DNA of 29,930 bases from Actinomycetota bacterium (GTDB lineage Bacteria; Actinomycetota; Actinomycetes; Nanopelagicales; Nanopelagicaceae), in the NCBI GenBank assembly GCA_016870855.1, contig VGAF01000005.1, forward strand, positions 1 through 29,930. The letters are read 5' to 3'. The stretch's first letter is position 1. Each line of letters opens with the position of its first letter. Made by a program: the position numbers and the translations under genes. Of the stretch, positions 7,480 through 15,705 are shown one piece after another. A model generated the notes under the pieces. The model saw only the letters and a program-made list of their open reading frames with translations. It did no database searches and was not told the origin of the DNA.

Positions 7480-7953
7480 CTATAAGTTCTCAACAATCTC
7501 CGTGAATTCGTTGCCAAAACCGATTTGGCGAGCAAGTGATTCTAGTTGTTCATCTGGAAATAGTTCGTCATCGTCACAGATCATTTGAAGATCTAGAGCA
7601 TCAATTCCAAAATCAGTGAAGATATTTAGGTCGCCAGCTGGTTCATCGGCATCATCTTCTTCTGGAGATTCGATATCAAGTAGCTCTAAAACCTCAGCAG
7701 CGATCTCATACTCAAGTGCCATAAGCACATCACTTAAAACCATCTGCATCCGCTCACCAACTTGGCGGATTGCAATAAAGAACGAGTCATCAATCGCCAT
7801 CATCGCAAGTGCGCCACCATCTACTTGTTGAGCGCGAAGCGCATCTAGAACAATTCCGATATCTGTTAGCGCATCATCTGGTAACCGTGATACTTGCCAA
7901 GTTCCATCCTCGCGCCAGGCAAGAAGTGCAAAATCAAGAGTTTCGTTCGCCAT
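7480..7953 (-). CDS. tRNA adenosine deaminase-associated protein
   Basis: 157-residue acidic protein of the actinobacterial family known as tRNA adenosine deaminase-associated protein, recognised from its N-terminus (FALLAWREDGTWQVSRLP), its aspartate/glutamate-rich middle (about 97-110, EEDDADEP) and its fixed place directly upstream of tadA. Biochemical role is not established; co-translation with TadA suggests a partner or stabiliser. The start ATG (7953-7951) is preceded by a strong Shine-Dalgarno GGGGAGGTG four bases away, unlike the leaderless genes nearby. Divergent from upp across 72 bases. Confidence 0.88.
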   Translation of the reverse strand: MANETLDFALLAWREDGTWQVSRLPDDALTDIGIVLDALRAQQVDGGALAMMAIDDSFFIAIRQVGERMQMVLSDVLMALEYEIAAEVLELLDIESPEEDDADEPAGDLNIFTDFGIDALDLQMICDDDELFPDEQLESLARQIGFGNEFTEIVENL

Positions 7954-8013
7954 CTCACACCTCCCCGCGCTGAAGAAATGAATGCCTCATGGTTCCACCG
8001 TTGAGGTGGGTAG

Positions 8014-8019
8014 TAAAGT
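8014..8019 (+). promoter_or_regulatory. Putative -10 box of upp (leaderless start)
   Basis: TAAAGT ends 6 bases before the upp ATG at 8026; there is no Shine-Dalgarno. A short inverted repeat CCACC-GTTGA-GGTGG (7995-8009) lies just upstream, in the place expected for an operator or the -35 region. No consensus -35 is visible. Confidence 0.45.
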
Positions 8020-8025
8020 GTCGCC

Positions 8026-8658
8026 ATGAAAGTGCTTGTGGCGCAGCATCCGCTCATCACTCATAAATTGACGGTATTGCGAAATGAAGAGACAAACTCC
8101 CAGGTCTTCCGCCACCTAGTTGAAGAGTTGGTCACGCTCCTTTCTTATGAAGCCACCCGCGAAGTGAAGATCTCTCCGGTGGATATCACCACTCCCGTCG
8201 CCCCGATGAAGGGTGCGATGCTCTCGACTCCTCGCCCAGTTGTTGTGCCAATTCTCCGCGCTGGTCTTGGAATGCTCGAGGGGATGATGCGCGTACTTCC
8301 AAGCGCCGATGTTGGATTCCTAGGCATGGTTAGAGATGAGAAGACTCTTCAAGCATCCACTTATGCAAATCGTCTTCCCGAAGATTTAAGTGGCCGCCAG
8401 TGCTATGTACTTGATCCAATGCTTGCAACTGGTGGAACTCTCGTAGCGGCGATGAATTATCTGATTGAGCGCGGCGCAGAAGATATAACTGCGATCTGTT
8501 TATTAGCAGCACCAGAAGGAATAAAGACAGTTGAGCGAGCATTCTCCAATTCATCAATCACAATCGTTACTGGCGCACTCGATGAGAAATTAAATGAACA
8601 TGGTTACATAGTTCCCGGATTAGGTGACGCAGGAGATCGACTTTACGGAGTCGTCTGA
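8026..8658 (+). CDS. upp: Uracil phosphoribosyltransferase
   Basis: Pyrimidine salvage enzyme making UMP from uracil and PRPP. The 210 residues are full length. Conserved parts: PVVVPILRAGLGMLEGMM (about 71-88), the PRPP-binding loop DPMLATGGT (about 129-137) and the uracil-binding C-terminus GYIVPGLGDAGDRLYG. First gene of a tight plus-strand unit: its TGA shares a base with the ATG of the malic enzyme (TGATG), and DedA follows directly. The start has a TAAAGT box 6 bases upstream and no ribosome site, so the mRNA is probably leaderless. Confidence 0.96.
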   Translation: MKVLVAQHPLITHKLTVLRNEETNSQVFRHLVEELVTLLSYEATREVKISPVDITTPVAPMKGAMLSTPRPVVVPILRAGLGMLEGMMRVLPSADVGFLGMVRDEKTLQASTYANRLPEDLSGRQCYVLDPMLATGGTLVAAMNYLIERGAEDITAICLLAAPEGIKTVERAFSNSSITIVTGALDEKLNEHGYIVPGLGDAGDRLYGVV

Positions 8659-10034
8659 TGGCAAATACTTCTCCTGGTTACGGAATCACAATCCGCGTTG
8701 AAGGAAAACCTGAGTTCCAACCAGTCGCTGAGATAACCACGATCATTACCCGCGAGGGCGCAATGATTACCGCTCTCGATGTTGCCGAATCCCAGCTTGA
8801 TAACGTGGTTATCGATGTTACTTGTGATGCCGTTGACTCAAACCATGCTGAGAAGATAACTGCAGCGCTTGCAGCCTCGCCGATTTTAAGCGTTCGAAAA
8901 GTCTCTGATCGAACTTTCTTGCTTCACTTGGGTGGAAAGCTAGAGGTCCAATCAAAAGTCCCACTAAAAACACGTGATGACTTATCTCGCGCCTATACCC
9001 CAGGCGTTGCACGTATCTGCCAGGCAATCGCGAAAGATCCAGCTGATGCCCGCCGTTTAACGATAAAGCGAAATACGGTTGCCGTCGTTACTGATGGATC
9101 TGCAGTTCTGGGCCTTGGAAATCTCGGTCCATCCGCCGCTCTTCCGGTTATGGAGGGAAAGGCCGCGCTCTTCAAACGCTTTGCGGATGTTGATGCGTGG
9201 CCCGTCTGCCTCGATACTCAAGATGTTGATGAAATTGTCCGCACTGTCCAACTAATCGCACCGGTTTACGGTGGAATCAATCTCGAAGATATCTCAGCGC
9301 CGCGTTGTTTCGAGATTGAAGCGCGCCTCCTCGAACTCCTAGATATTCCGGTCTTTCATGATGATCAACATGGAACTGCAGTCGTTGTACTTGCCGCTTT
9401 AAGTAATGCCCTTAAGTTGGTTAAGAAAGATCTAAAGGATTGCAAGATCGTGCTAAATGGCGCTGGAGCGGCCGGAACTGCAATCGCTCGCCTACTTGTG
9501 CTCGCCGGCGCTACGAAGATCATCGGCTTTGATCATGTCGGTGTTATCAACAAAAAACGCGAAGCGGAAAATGAGATGCGCCGCTGGTTCATTGAGAATT
9601 GCAATCGCGACCAATTTGAAGGTTCATTGTCTGATGCCACGAAGGGCGCCGATGTATTCATTGGCGTAAGCGCACCTAATGTCTTAACTGAGGCTGATGT
9701 CGCCTCAATGGCTAACGGTTCGATTCTCTTTGCGCTGGCGAATCCAGATCCAGAAATCGATCCGGTCATTGCTCGTAAACATGCAGCTGTCGTTGCGACT
9801 GGAAGAAGTGATCAACCAAACCAGATCAACAATGTCCTCGCTTTCCCAGGAATCTTCCGCGGCCTTCTTGATGCGGGCGCAAAGAAGATAACTGATGAGT
9901 TACTGGTTGCCTGTGCGAGTGCTATTGCTTCATGCGTGAGCGATGCTCAATTGAATGCCTCTTTCATAGTCCCAAGCGTCTTTGATACCAACGTAGTTAA
10001 GGCGGTCGCTGCTGCGGTCAAAGCGAGCCGCTAA
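8658..10034 (+). CDS. NAD(P)-dependent malic enzyme with N-terminal ACT domain
   Basis: Decarboxylates malate to pyruvate, linking the TCA cycle to pyruvate and NAD(P)H. 458 residues: an ACT-like regulatory domain at about 8-80 (ITIRVEGKP ... IITREGAMITALDV), then the malic domain with YTPGVA, the TDGSAVLGLGNLGP block, catalytic Lys in EGKAALFK, metal site EDISAP and FHDDQHGTA, and a Rossmann domain opening with LNGAGAAGTAIARLL. ACT-malic enzymes are common in Actinobacteria and Gram-positives; the ACT domain is presumed to bind an amino acid effector. It starts one base inside the upp stop, with GGAG seven bases upstream within upp. Confidence 0.93.
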   Translation: MANTSPGYGITIRVEGKPEFQPVAEITTIITREGAMITALDVAESQLDNVVIDVTCDAVDSNHAEKITAALAASPILSVRKVSDRTFLLHLGGKLEVQSKVPLKTRDDLSRAYTPGVARICQAIAKDPADARRLTIKRNTVAVVTDGSAVLGLGNLGPSAALPVMEGKAALFKRFADVDAWPVCLDTQDVDEIVRTVQLIAPVYGGINLEDISAPRCFEIEARLLELLDIPVFHDDQHGTAVVVLAALSNALKLVKKDLKDCKIVLNGAGAAGTAIARLLVLAGATKIIGFDHVGVINKKREAENEMRRWFIENCNRDQFEGSLSDATKGADVFIGVSAPNVLTEADVASMANGSILFALANPDPEIDPVIARKHAAVVATGRSDQPNQINNVLAFPGIFRGLLDAGAKKITDELLVACASAIASCVSDAQLNASFIVPSVFDTNVVKAVAAAVKASR

Positions 10035-10640
10035 ATGAGCATTGCTGATTGGATCGAACAGACTCTTAACGCTTCTGGGCCTTTTTTTATATATGTATTG
10101 ATGGGCGCAATCGTCTTCGTGGAGACAGGAATCCTTGTTGCTTTCTGGCTTCCCGGTGATTCAGTTCTATTTGCGGCCGGCTTACTAGCTGGGTCGCGCA
10201 ATGACGTAAATATTCTCTTCTTGGTTTTCATAATTTTCTTGGCTGCATTTATCGGAGATCAGGTCGGCTATGTGCTTGGTCGAAAGTACGGTCGAAGTTA
10301 TCTGGAACGGAGAGACTCCGAGAAGATTCGAAAAATGGTAGTGCGCGCTGAAGGCTTTTATGAGAAGTATGGCTGGAGCGCTGTGATCTTGGCTCGCTTC
10401 TATCCTTGGATAAGAACTTTCATGCCACCAATCGCCGGTATTGGAAGGATGAATTACTACAAATTCTTAGCGGCGAATGCCCTCGGTGCTCTTCTTTGGG
10501 GAGTTGGAATTACCCTTCTTGGTTACTACGCAGCCTCAATTCCCGCGCTGAAGGGTTCAGCGAGAGGAATCGCAATCTTCTTTGTGCTCTTAACGATTGC
10601 CCTCGGCGTTCGAAACTACATCCGCGCCCGGCGCGCTTGA
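10035..10640 (+). CDS. DedA-family inner-membrane protein
   Basis: Polytopic membrane protein of the DedA / VTT (SNARE-associated) family; members act as lipid or undecaprenyl-phosphate flippases and affect envelope integrity. 201 residues with about 5 hydrophobic segments. Family markers: ETGILVAFWLPGDSVLFAAG (30-49), FIGDQVGYVLGRKYG (about 75-89), ARFYPWIRTFMPPIAGIGRM (about 119-138) with the conserved Arg pair, and ALLWG. The ATG directly follows the malic-enzyme TAA. The last 25 bases overlap the 3' end of the opposite-strand YdcZ gene. Confidence 0.9.
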   Translation: MSIADWIEQTLNASGPFFIYVLMGAIVFVETGILVAFWLPGDSVLFAAGLLAGSRNDVNILFLVFIIFLAAFIGDQVGYVLGRKYGRSYLERRDSEKIRKMVVRAEGFYEKYGWSAVILARFYPWIRTFMPPIAGIGRMNYYKFLAANALGALLWGVGITLLGYYAASIPALKGSARGIAIFFVLLTIALGVRNYIRARRA

Positions 10641-11572
10641 GTCGCTCCGCCAACAACTACCCCAACATAGGTAAGAGCAATTCCAGTCACCAAGTACCAG
10701 CTAACTGAAATTCCTTCGCTCGGTAGGTAGAGGTCGAGTATTAACGAACCAATTAACTGGCCTCCGACGCTATATAGCGTGAAGGTTAGAACCCCGAGAT
10801 GTTGGACAATTAGAGCGGTAAAGGCGATATAAATGACGCCGATGATTCCTCCGGTGTAGATCCACCATGGCCCACTAGGGAGCGGTTGTAATTCATTTCT
10901 TCCTAAAATCGTAAGTGCAACTATGAAGATGACTAGGAATGATGTTCCGGTTATGAAGTTAAGAAGTGAAGTGGTGTAGCTATCCCCTGAGTGTTCATTT
11001 ATCTGGCCGTTTAACGCGCGTTGCACCCCTACTAGCGCTCCGGCAACGGTGGCCAAAATGACATAAAGTGGCGAGAAATCAACGCCCTCTAGCTTGTCCC
11101 ATACCGCCACAAGCACAGCAATTACTGTGATTCCAGCGGCCGTGACCCTTCGCGGTGAGATCAACTTTGGACCGCCACCAGTTAATCCAATTCGATCAAC
11201 GATGAGTGATACTGCAGTCTGTCCAGCGATAGAAGCAACCGAGTAGAGCGCAACGCCTATAAAAAAGACGATACTGGTTTGAATTGCAACAAAGCATCCT
11301 CCCAAGGCTCCTGCCAATAAACGCCATTTGGGAATCTCGCCCTTTGCAACAGCAACTTTCAATTTACGAATTCCTTCATGGACCCGTTTAGAGAAAAGTG
11401 CATAAATAGCAATAAAGAAGAGGCCCGATGAGAAAGAGACGAGCGCAGCTTGTGGCGCATTATCGAGGCGATGTGAGAGTTCACCGTTTACGCGCGCCTG
11501 CATTGCAATCATGAATCCCGAAATAGCCGCTAAGGCATCGAGACGTAAATTTCTACCTTGTGATTTGTTCAC
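10616..11572 (-). CDS. YdcZ/DUF606-family DMT-type transporter
   Basis: Predicted inner-membrane transporter of the drug/metabolite superfamily. 318 residues with two homologous halves of about five helices each: the halves start with ISGFMIAMQARVNGEL (about 18-33) and ATVAGALVGVQRALNGQI (about 172-190), the repeated Q-x-R-x-NG motif being diagnostic of the YdcZ/DUF606 family. Substrate is unknown. The start is a GTG (11572-11570) inside the last 20 bases of the ABC-F gene, so it is coupled to it. The 3' end overlaps DedA convergently. Confidence 0.85.
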   Translation of the reverse strand: MNKSQGRNLRLDALAAISGFMIAMQARVNGELSHRLDNAPQAALVSFSSGLFFIAIYALFSKRVHEGIRKLKVAVAKGEIPKWRLLAGALGGCFVAIQTSIVFFIGVALYSVASIAGQTAVSLIVDRIGLTGGGPKLISPRRVTAAGITVIAVLVAVWDKLEGVDFSPLYVILATVAGALVGVQRALNGQINEHSGDSYTTSLLNFITGTSFLVIFIVALTILGRNELQPLPSGPWWIYTGGIIGVIYIAFTALIVQHLGVLTFTLYSVGGQLIGSLILDLYLPSEGISVSWYLVTGIALTYVGVVVGGATQARRARM

Positions 11573-13313
11573 TTAGCTCCAACCATTCACTCTCTAACTT
11601 CTCGCGTCGCGACACTACCTCTTGTAACTTCTTTCCAATTTCAACTAGAGCTTCATAATCAAGGGCTGAGTCGGCTTCCGCTTTCCTTAGTTCCACTTCT
11701 TCAGCGACTAACTTCTCAAGTTGCTTTTCAAGTCTTGCAATCTCTTTCTTTACTAATCGCTCTTGGGCTGCTCCGGAGATGGATTTCTTCTCCACAACTA
11801 CTTGCTTGGCGAAGAAATCATCCCGTCGCTCCAAATACTCATCGATTCCGCGTGGCAGATCCCGAAGCTCCTCATCCCCTAATAACCCAAAGAATCGATC
11901 ACAGGTCCGTTCTAGAAAATAGCGATCATGAGAGATAACTATCAATACTCCGGCGAAAGAATCCAACAAGTCCTCAAGTGCAGCGAGGGTTTCAACATCA
12001 AAGTCATTTGTTGGCTCATCTAGAAGTAAGACATTGGGGCTAGTCATTAACAATCTAGTGAGCTGGAGTCTCCGCTTCTCACCACCGGAGAGATCGCGAA
12101 TCATCCTTTGTTGACCACCGAAATCAAAGCCCAGCCGCTCGCAAAGCTGAGAGGCGGTCAGCTCTCGTCCGCCACCGAGTTCGACGTGAAGCGCAACGCG
12201 CTCCACTGCTTCTAATACCCGCCAGGAAGGATCAAGTTCCTCAAGATGCTGCGAGAGGAAAGCCCGCTTAACAGTTACACCGACTTGCATCTTTCCCGCA
12301 GCGAAACGGTATTCACTGGCAAGGGCGCGCATCAAAGTTGTCTTTCCCGAACCGTTAAATCCAATGATTCCAATTCGATCTCCCGGTGCAATATTCCAAT
12401 TAAGTGAGTCAATAAGGGTGTTCTCACCAATAGTCAACTTTGCATGATGAATCTCAAGAACCATATTGCCGAGCCGATTAGCAGCAAAGTTCAAGAGTTC
12501 GCTCGTATCACGGGGCGGTGGCTCGGTTGCAATCAGTTGGTTAGCAGCATCAACTCGAAACTTTGGTTTTGAAGTACGAGCCGGTGCACCGCGCCTTAAC
12601 CAAGCTAACTCTTTTCTAATTAAATTATTTCTACGTGCATCTTCAGCGGCCTGTTGGCGAGCTCGCTCAGCTTTTGAGAGCACATAAGCTGAGTAACCAC
12701 CTTCATATGTAAGTACTTCACCGCCCACTACTTCCCAGATTTCATCAGCAATCTCATCTAAAAACCAACGATCATGTGTTACAACGAGGACCGCTAATTC
12801 GCGGCGCTTTCGTAGGTGCTTCGCTAACCAAGCAACGCCCTCAATATCTAAATGATTTGTGGGCTCATCAAGGAGTATGAGATCAAGAGGCTCAATTAAT
12901 AACTTTGCTAGTCCCACTCTCCGCTTTTCACCGCCCGATAGAGAGTTGTATGCGCGATCCAAGATCTCACTTGAGAAACCTCCAAAGAGGCCAGCGAATA
13001 TTTCACGGACTCCAGCATCACTAGCCCACTCATGCGTTTTCTTGCTTCCAACTACAAAGTCTCGTACTGATCCTGGGCTTGAGGAATCGGCTTGTTGCAG
13101 GATCCCAATCCGAGCCCAATTGGCCCTCGTAATCCGCCCAGAATCAGGGGAATCAACTCCGGCAAGAATTTTCAAAAGTGTGGATTTTCCACCGCCATTT
13201 CGCCCAACAATCCCAATACGTTGTCCCTCGGCTACTCCAAGGGAGACCTCTTTTACAAGCACTTCATCGAAGGACTTCGAGAACTTCTCAACGCTGATTA
13301 AGTTGCGGGGCAC
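11553..13313 (-). CDS. ABC-F ATPase, Uup-like
   Basis: Soluble twin-ATPase of the ABC-F class, acting on the ribosome in translation rescue or quality control; no membrane domain. 586 residues: Walker A GRNGGGKST (37-45), signature LSGGEKRR, Walker B LILLDEPTNHLD; an interdomain linker with KPKFR (P-site tRNA-interaction-like region); second Walker A GFNGSGKTT, second LSGGEKRR, Walker B VLLLDEPTNDFD; then a Lys/Glu-rich coiled coil in the last ~70 residues, as in Uup. The short linker and C-terminal coiled coil favour Uup over EttA. The start is a GTG (13313) with TAATCT six bases upstream, so it is likely leaderless, and it is divergent by 25 bases from the GlcD-like gene. Confidence 0.9.
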   Translation of the reverse strand: MPRNLISVEKFSKSFDEVLVKEVSLGVAEGQRIGIVGRNGGGKSTLLKILAGVDSPDSGRITRANWARIGILQQADSSSPGSVRDFVVGSKKTHEWASDAGVREIFAGLFGGFSSEILDRAYNSLSGGEKRRVGLAKLLIEPLDLILLDEPTNHLDIEGVAWLAKHLRKRRELAVLVVTHDRWFLDEIADEIWEVVGGEVLTYEGGYSAYVLSKAERARQQAAEDARRNNLIRKELAWLRRGAPARTSKPKFRVDAANQLIATEPPPRDTSELLNFAANRLGNMVLEIHHAKLTIGENTLIDSLNWNIAPGDRIGIIGFNGSGKTTLMRALASEYRFAAGKMQVGVTVKRAFLSQHLEELDPSWRVLEAVERVALHVELGGGRELTASQLCERLGFDFGGQQRMIRDLSGGEKRRLQLTRLLMTSPNVLLLDEPTNDFDVETLAALEDLLDSFAGVLIVISHDRYFLERTCDRFFGLLGDEELRDLPRGIDEYLERRDDFFAKQVVVEKKSISGAAQERLVKKEIARLEKQLEKLVAEEVELRKAEADSALDYEALVEIGKKLQEVVSRREKLESEWLELSEQITR

Positions 13314-13318
13314 TGAGA

Positions 13319-13325
13319 TAGATTA
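13319..13325. promoter_or_regulatory. Overlapping bidirectional -10 boxes
   Basis: Plus strand TAGATT (13319-13324) and minus strand TAATCT (13325-13320) share five base pairs in the 25-bp gap between the GlcD-like gene (ATG 13339) and the ABC-F gene (GTG 13313). Predicted starts are about 13331 (+) and 13313 (-, exactly at the GTG). Confidence 0.5.
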
Positions 13326-13338
13326 GAGAACATCTTTG

Positions 13339-14709
13339 ATGAATTATGATTCCTCAATGGGTCTTCTTGAGGAATTAAGAGAAATCTTGGGGGCGCAGGC
13401 CAGCCTGATAGTCGACCCAGAAATTGTTTCCTCTTACTCTCGTGACCAATCTCAATTAGCTACTCATGGCAATCCTAAACTCGTCCTCCTCGCTAAGAGT
13501 GAACTTGAAGTCAGTAAGACTCTAAAATTCGCAAATAGCCAGAAGATTCCAGTAGTTGCACGAGGCGCAGGAAGTGGATTGTCAGGTGGTGCAAATGCTG
13601 TTTCGGGCGGGATTGTCATCTCGCTTGAAAAGATGAACCAAGTATTGGAGATTGATGAAGTCAATCAACTTGCTCGAGTTGAACCAGGCGTCATTAATCT
13701 AGATCTCGATAAAGAAGTCTCTAAGTTAAATCTTGCCTATTTGCCAGATCCTGCAAGTCGAGAGTGGTCGACAATCGGTGGAAATGTCGCTACCAATGCC
13801 GGAGGAATGTGTTGCGTGAAATATGGAGTTACGGCGAATCACGTTAGAGCTATCAGATTAGTTATGGCAGACGGTGAAGTTATCACGGTAGGAAATCCAT
13901 TAAAGAAGTCAGTAACAAACTTGGACTTGCTGCATCTAATCGTGGGCTCAGAAGGAACACTTGGAATTGTTACCGAGATTGTTGTCTCACTCGCTCCGCG
14001 CCCCAAACCAGCTACGACTCTAATTGCAACATTTGCCGGAATTGATAGCGCTATGAAAACTATCCCTGAATTAGTCGCCCTTGGTCCATCTATGTTGGAA
14101 GTAGTAGATGAAACAACGCTACGCGCAGTAGAGGAGTGGAAACCGCTGGGCTTTGAGGGCGTTGGAACAGTATTGATTATGCAGAGCGATGACTCCGCTG
14201 AGATATGCGCAAGTGGCGCTGCAATCGCTGCGAAGCACGGGGCAATCGATGTGACTTATTCTGATGATCCAAGGGATAGTTCTGATCTCATTCAAGTTCG
14301 AAAGCTCGCTTACCCAGCGCTGGAACGCAAGGGCGTTGCTTTGTTGGATGATGTCTGCGTACCAATCTCGAAGATATCTAACCTAATCTCAAAGGTTAAA
14401 GAGATTTCTGAGCAAAGTAATTTATTGATCGGAATCTTTGGCCATGCTGGTGATGGGAATATGCATCCAACCATCGTCTATGACCATGGCGATAAGGGCG
14501 CCGAGCAGCGGGCGCAACGCGCTTTTAACTCAATAATCAAAGTTGCCCAGGAACTTGGTGGGACGGCTTCCGGAGAGCATGGGATTGGGTCAATCAAAGT
14601 TGAGGCAGCGCGTAGCGAAAGCGGCGAAAGAATTATCGAACTTCAAAGAGCAATTAAGCAGATTTTTGATCCGAATGGAATTCTTAATCCCGGGAAGAAA
14701 ATTCCTTAA
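13339..14709 (+). CDS. FAD-linked oxidase, GlcD / D-lactate dehydrogenase family
   Basis: Flavin 2-hydroxy-acid dehydrogenase, expected to oxidise D-lactate or glycolate. 456 residues from ATG 13339; a TTG at 13336 is less likely. The FAD_binding_4 domain shows ARGAGSGLSGG (about 75-85), ISLEKMNQV, and PDPASREWSTIGGNVATNAGG (about 135-155); the C-terminal FAD-oxidase domain has GHAGDGNMHPT and SGEHGIG near the end, the metal/substrate region of GlcD and D-LDH. It overlaps the 3' end of the serine-hydrolase pseudogene by 26 bases. D-lactate is released by MurQ, encoded in the adjoining cell-wall salvage cluster, which makes D-lactate an attractive substrate (inference). Confidence 0.88.
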   Translation: MNYDSSMGLLEELREILGAQASLIVDPEIVSSYSRDQSQLATHGNPKLVLLAKSELEVSKTLKFANSQKIPVVARGAGSGLSGGANAVSGGIVISLEKMNQVLEIDEVNQLARVEPGVINLDLDKEVSKLNLAYLPDPASREWSTIGGNVATNAGGMCCVKYGVTANHVRAIRLVMADGEVITVGNPLKKSVTNLDLLHLIVGSEGTLGIVTEIVVSLAPRPKPATTLIATFAGIDSAMKTIPELVALGPSMLEVVDETTLRAVEEWKPLGFEGVGTVLIMQSDDSAEICASGAAIAAKHGAIDVTYSDDPRDSSDLIQVRKLAYPALERKGVALLDDVCVPISKISNLISKVKEISEQSNLLIGIFGHAGDGNMHPTIVYDHGDKGAEQRAQRAFNSIIKVAQELGGTASGEHGIGSIKVEAARSESGERIIELQRAIKQIFDPNGILNPGKKIP

Positions 14710-15705
14710 ATTCCTCACTCCAAATTTCTGCCATGGGTTGATACTCACCTAACGTGTGGAGTCTATTTCCAAGATAAATAAGTGCGGTCTCCCTTTGCGG
14801 ATCAATCGCAAATCCAGTTCCGGTAAAACCGAAATGTCCTATGGCAAACTCCGAATTTAATTTCTTGAAACGCTTGAAGCCGATTCCTTGATCCTCGGTT
14901 GATCTTGGTTTTGAGAATGCATTGAGCGTTTCGCGCTTGATGAATCCATTCATTAGGCCTTGAGCATAAAGCGATAGATCATTAAGTGAGGAAAAGAGTC
15001 CAGCATGTCCAGCCGCCCCGTTAAAGATGTGGAAGGAGTTGCCATCGTTGATTTCGCCAGAGAGAACTTCGGTGCGCCAACTTTTGAAATTCTCTACATC
15101 TTCGGGCACTTTGTAAGGAACTTTAGTGCGAACCATTTTTGCTTCGATTGAATCGCCCATTGATGTAGCCACTACATTCTCGGGGTTCAGTGGAGAGCTA
15201 AAGGTCGAGTTGGCTAACTTAAGTGGCCTTGTAATCTCCTCCTGAAATACCCTTGAAATAGGAGCTTGATAAATCTTTTCTACGACTTTTCCAAGCACCA
15301 TGAAATTCAAGTCGCTGTAATGAAACTCGCTCTTCTTCGGGTATTTAAGCGGGAGCGATGCGATCTTGGTAAATGTCTCTTCAGTCGTATTGCAGGTTAT
15401 ATAGAAGGGGCGCCACTCTTCTAACCCCGATTCGTGACGGAGTAAGTCCTCTAGGGTTAAATCTTCCTTATCAGACTCTCGCCATTCCGAAAATAGATTA
15501 GAAACTTTCAAATCTAAATTAATTAGGCCGCGATCAATGGCCAACATCAGAAGCGTCGTAGTTGCCATAATCTTGATGCTAGATCAAATGCGCTTTCAGC
15601 GCTTACTTTGTTAACTCTTTCAACGCCGAAGGTGGATGTAGTGCCTTCTATGCGTTGTTCTACCCCACCTTCCCAAATGAAAGCAATCGCTTTCCCTGAA
15701 CTCAT
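14684..15705 (-). pseudogene. Frameshifted PF00144 serine hydrolase (beta-lactamase fold; possible muropeptide amidase or peptidase)
   Basis: Remnant of a class C beta-lactamase/PBP-like hydrolase of about 340 residues. Frame 1 starts at ATG 15705-15703, which overlaps the epimerase stop (ATGA), and reads 52 codons through FDLAS, then runs out of frame and stops at 15547. The rest resumes in another frame as IMATTTLLMLAIDRG from 15571 and continues to 14684. Relatives read FDLAS-x-T-K-x-x-ATTT at this place, so 7 bases appear missing after 15574, which destroys the SxxK nucleophile/Lys pair; 1022 + 7 bases is exactly 343 codons. The later YSDLNF and HFGFTGTGFAIDP motifs survive. Internal initiation at ATG 15568 would give a protein without the active site. 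A sequencing or assembly error is the main alternative. Relatives in MurNAc operons (B. subtilis AmiE) release peptides from MurNAc-peptides. Confidence 0.8.

Noticed and set aside
11735..13326. Several plus-strand frames of 67-155 codons over the ABC-F gene
   Set aside because: Antisense shadows of a gene with two complete sets of ATPase motifs.
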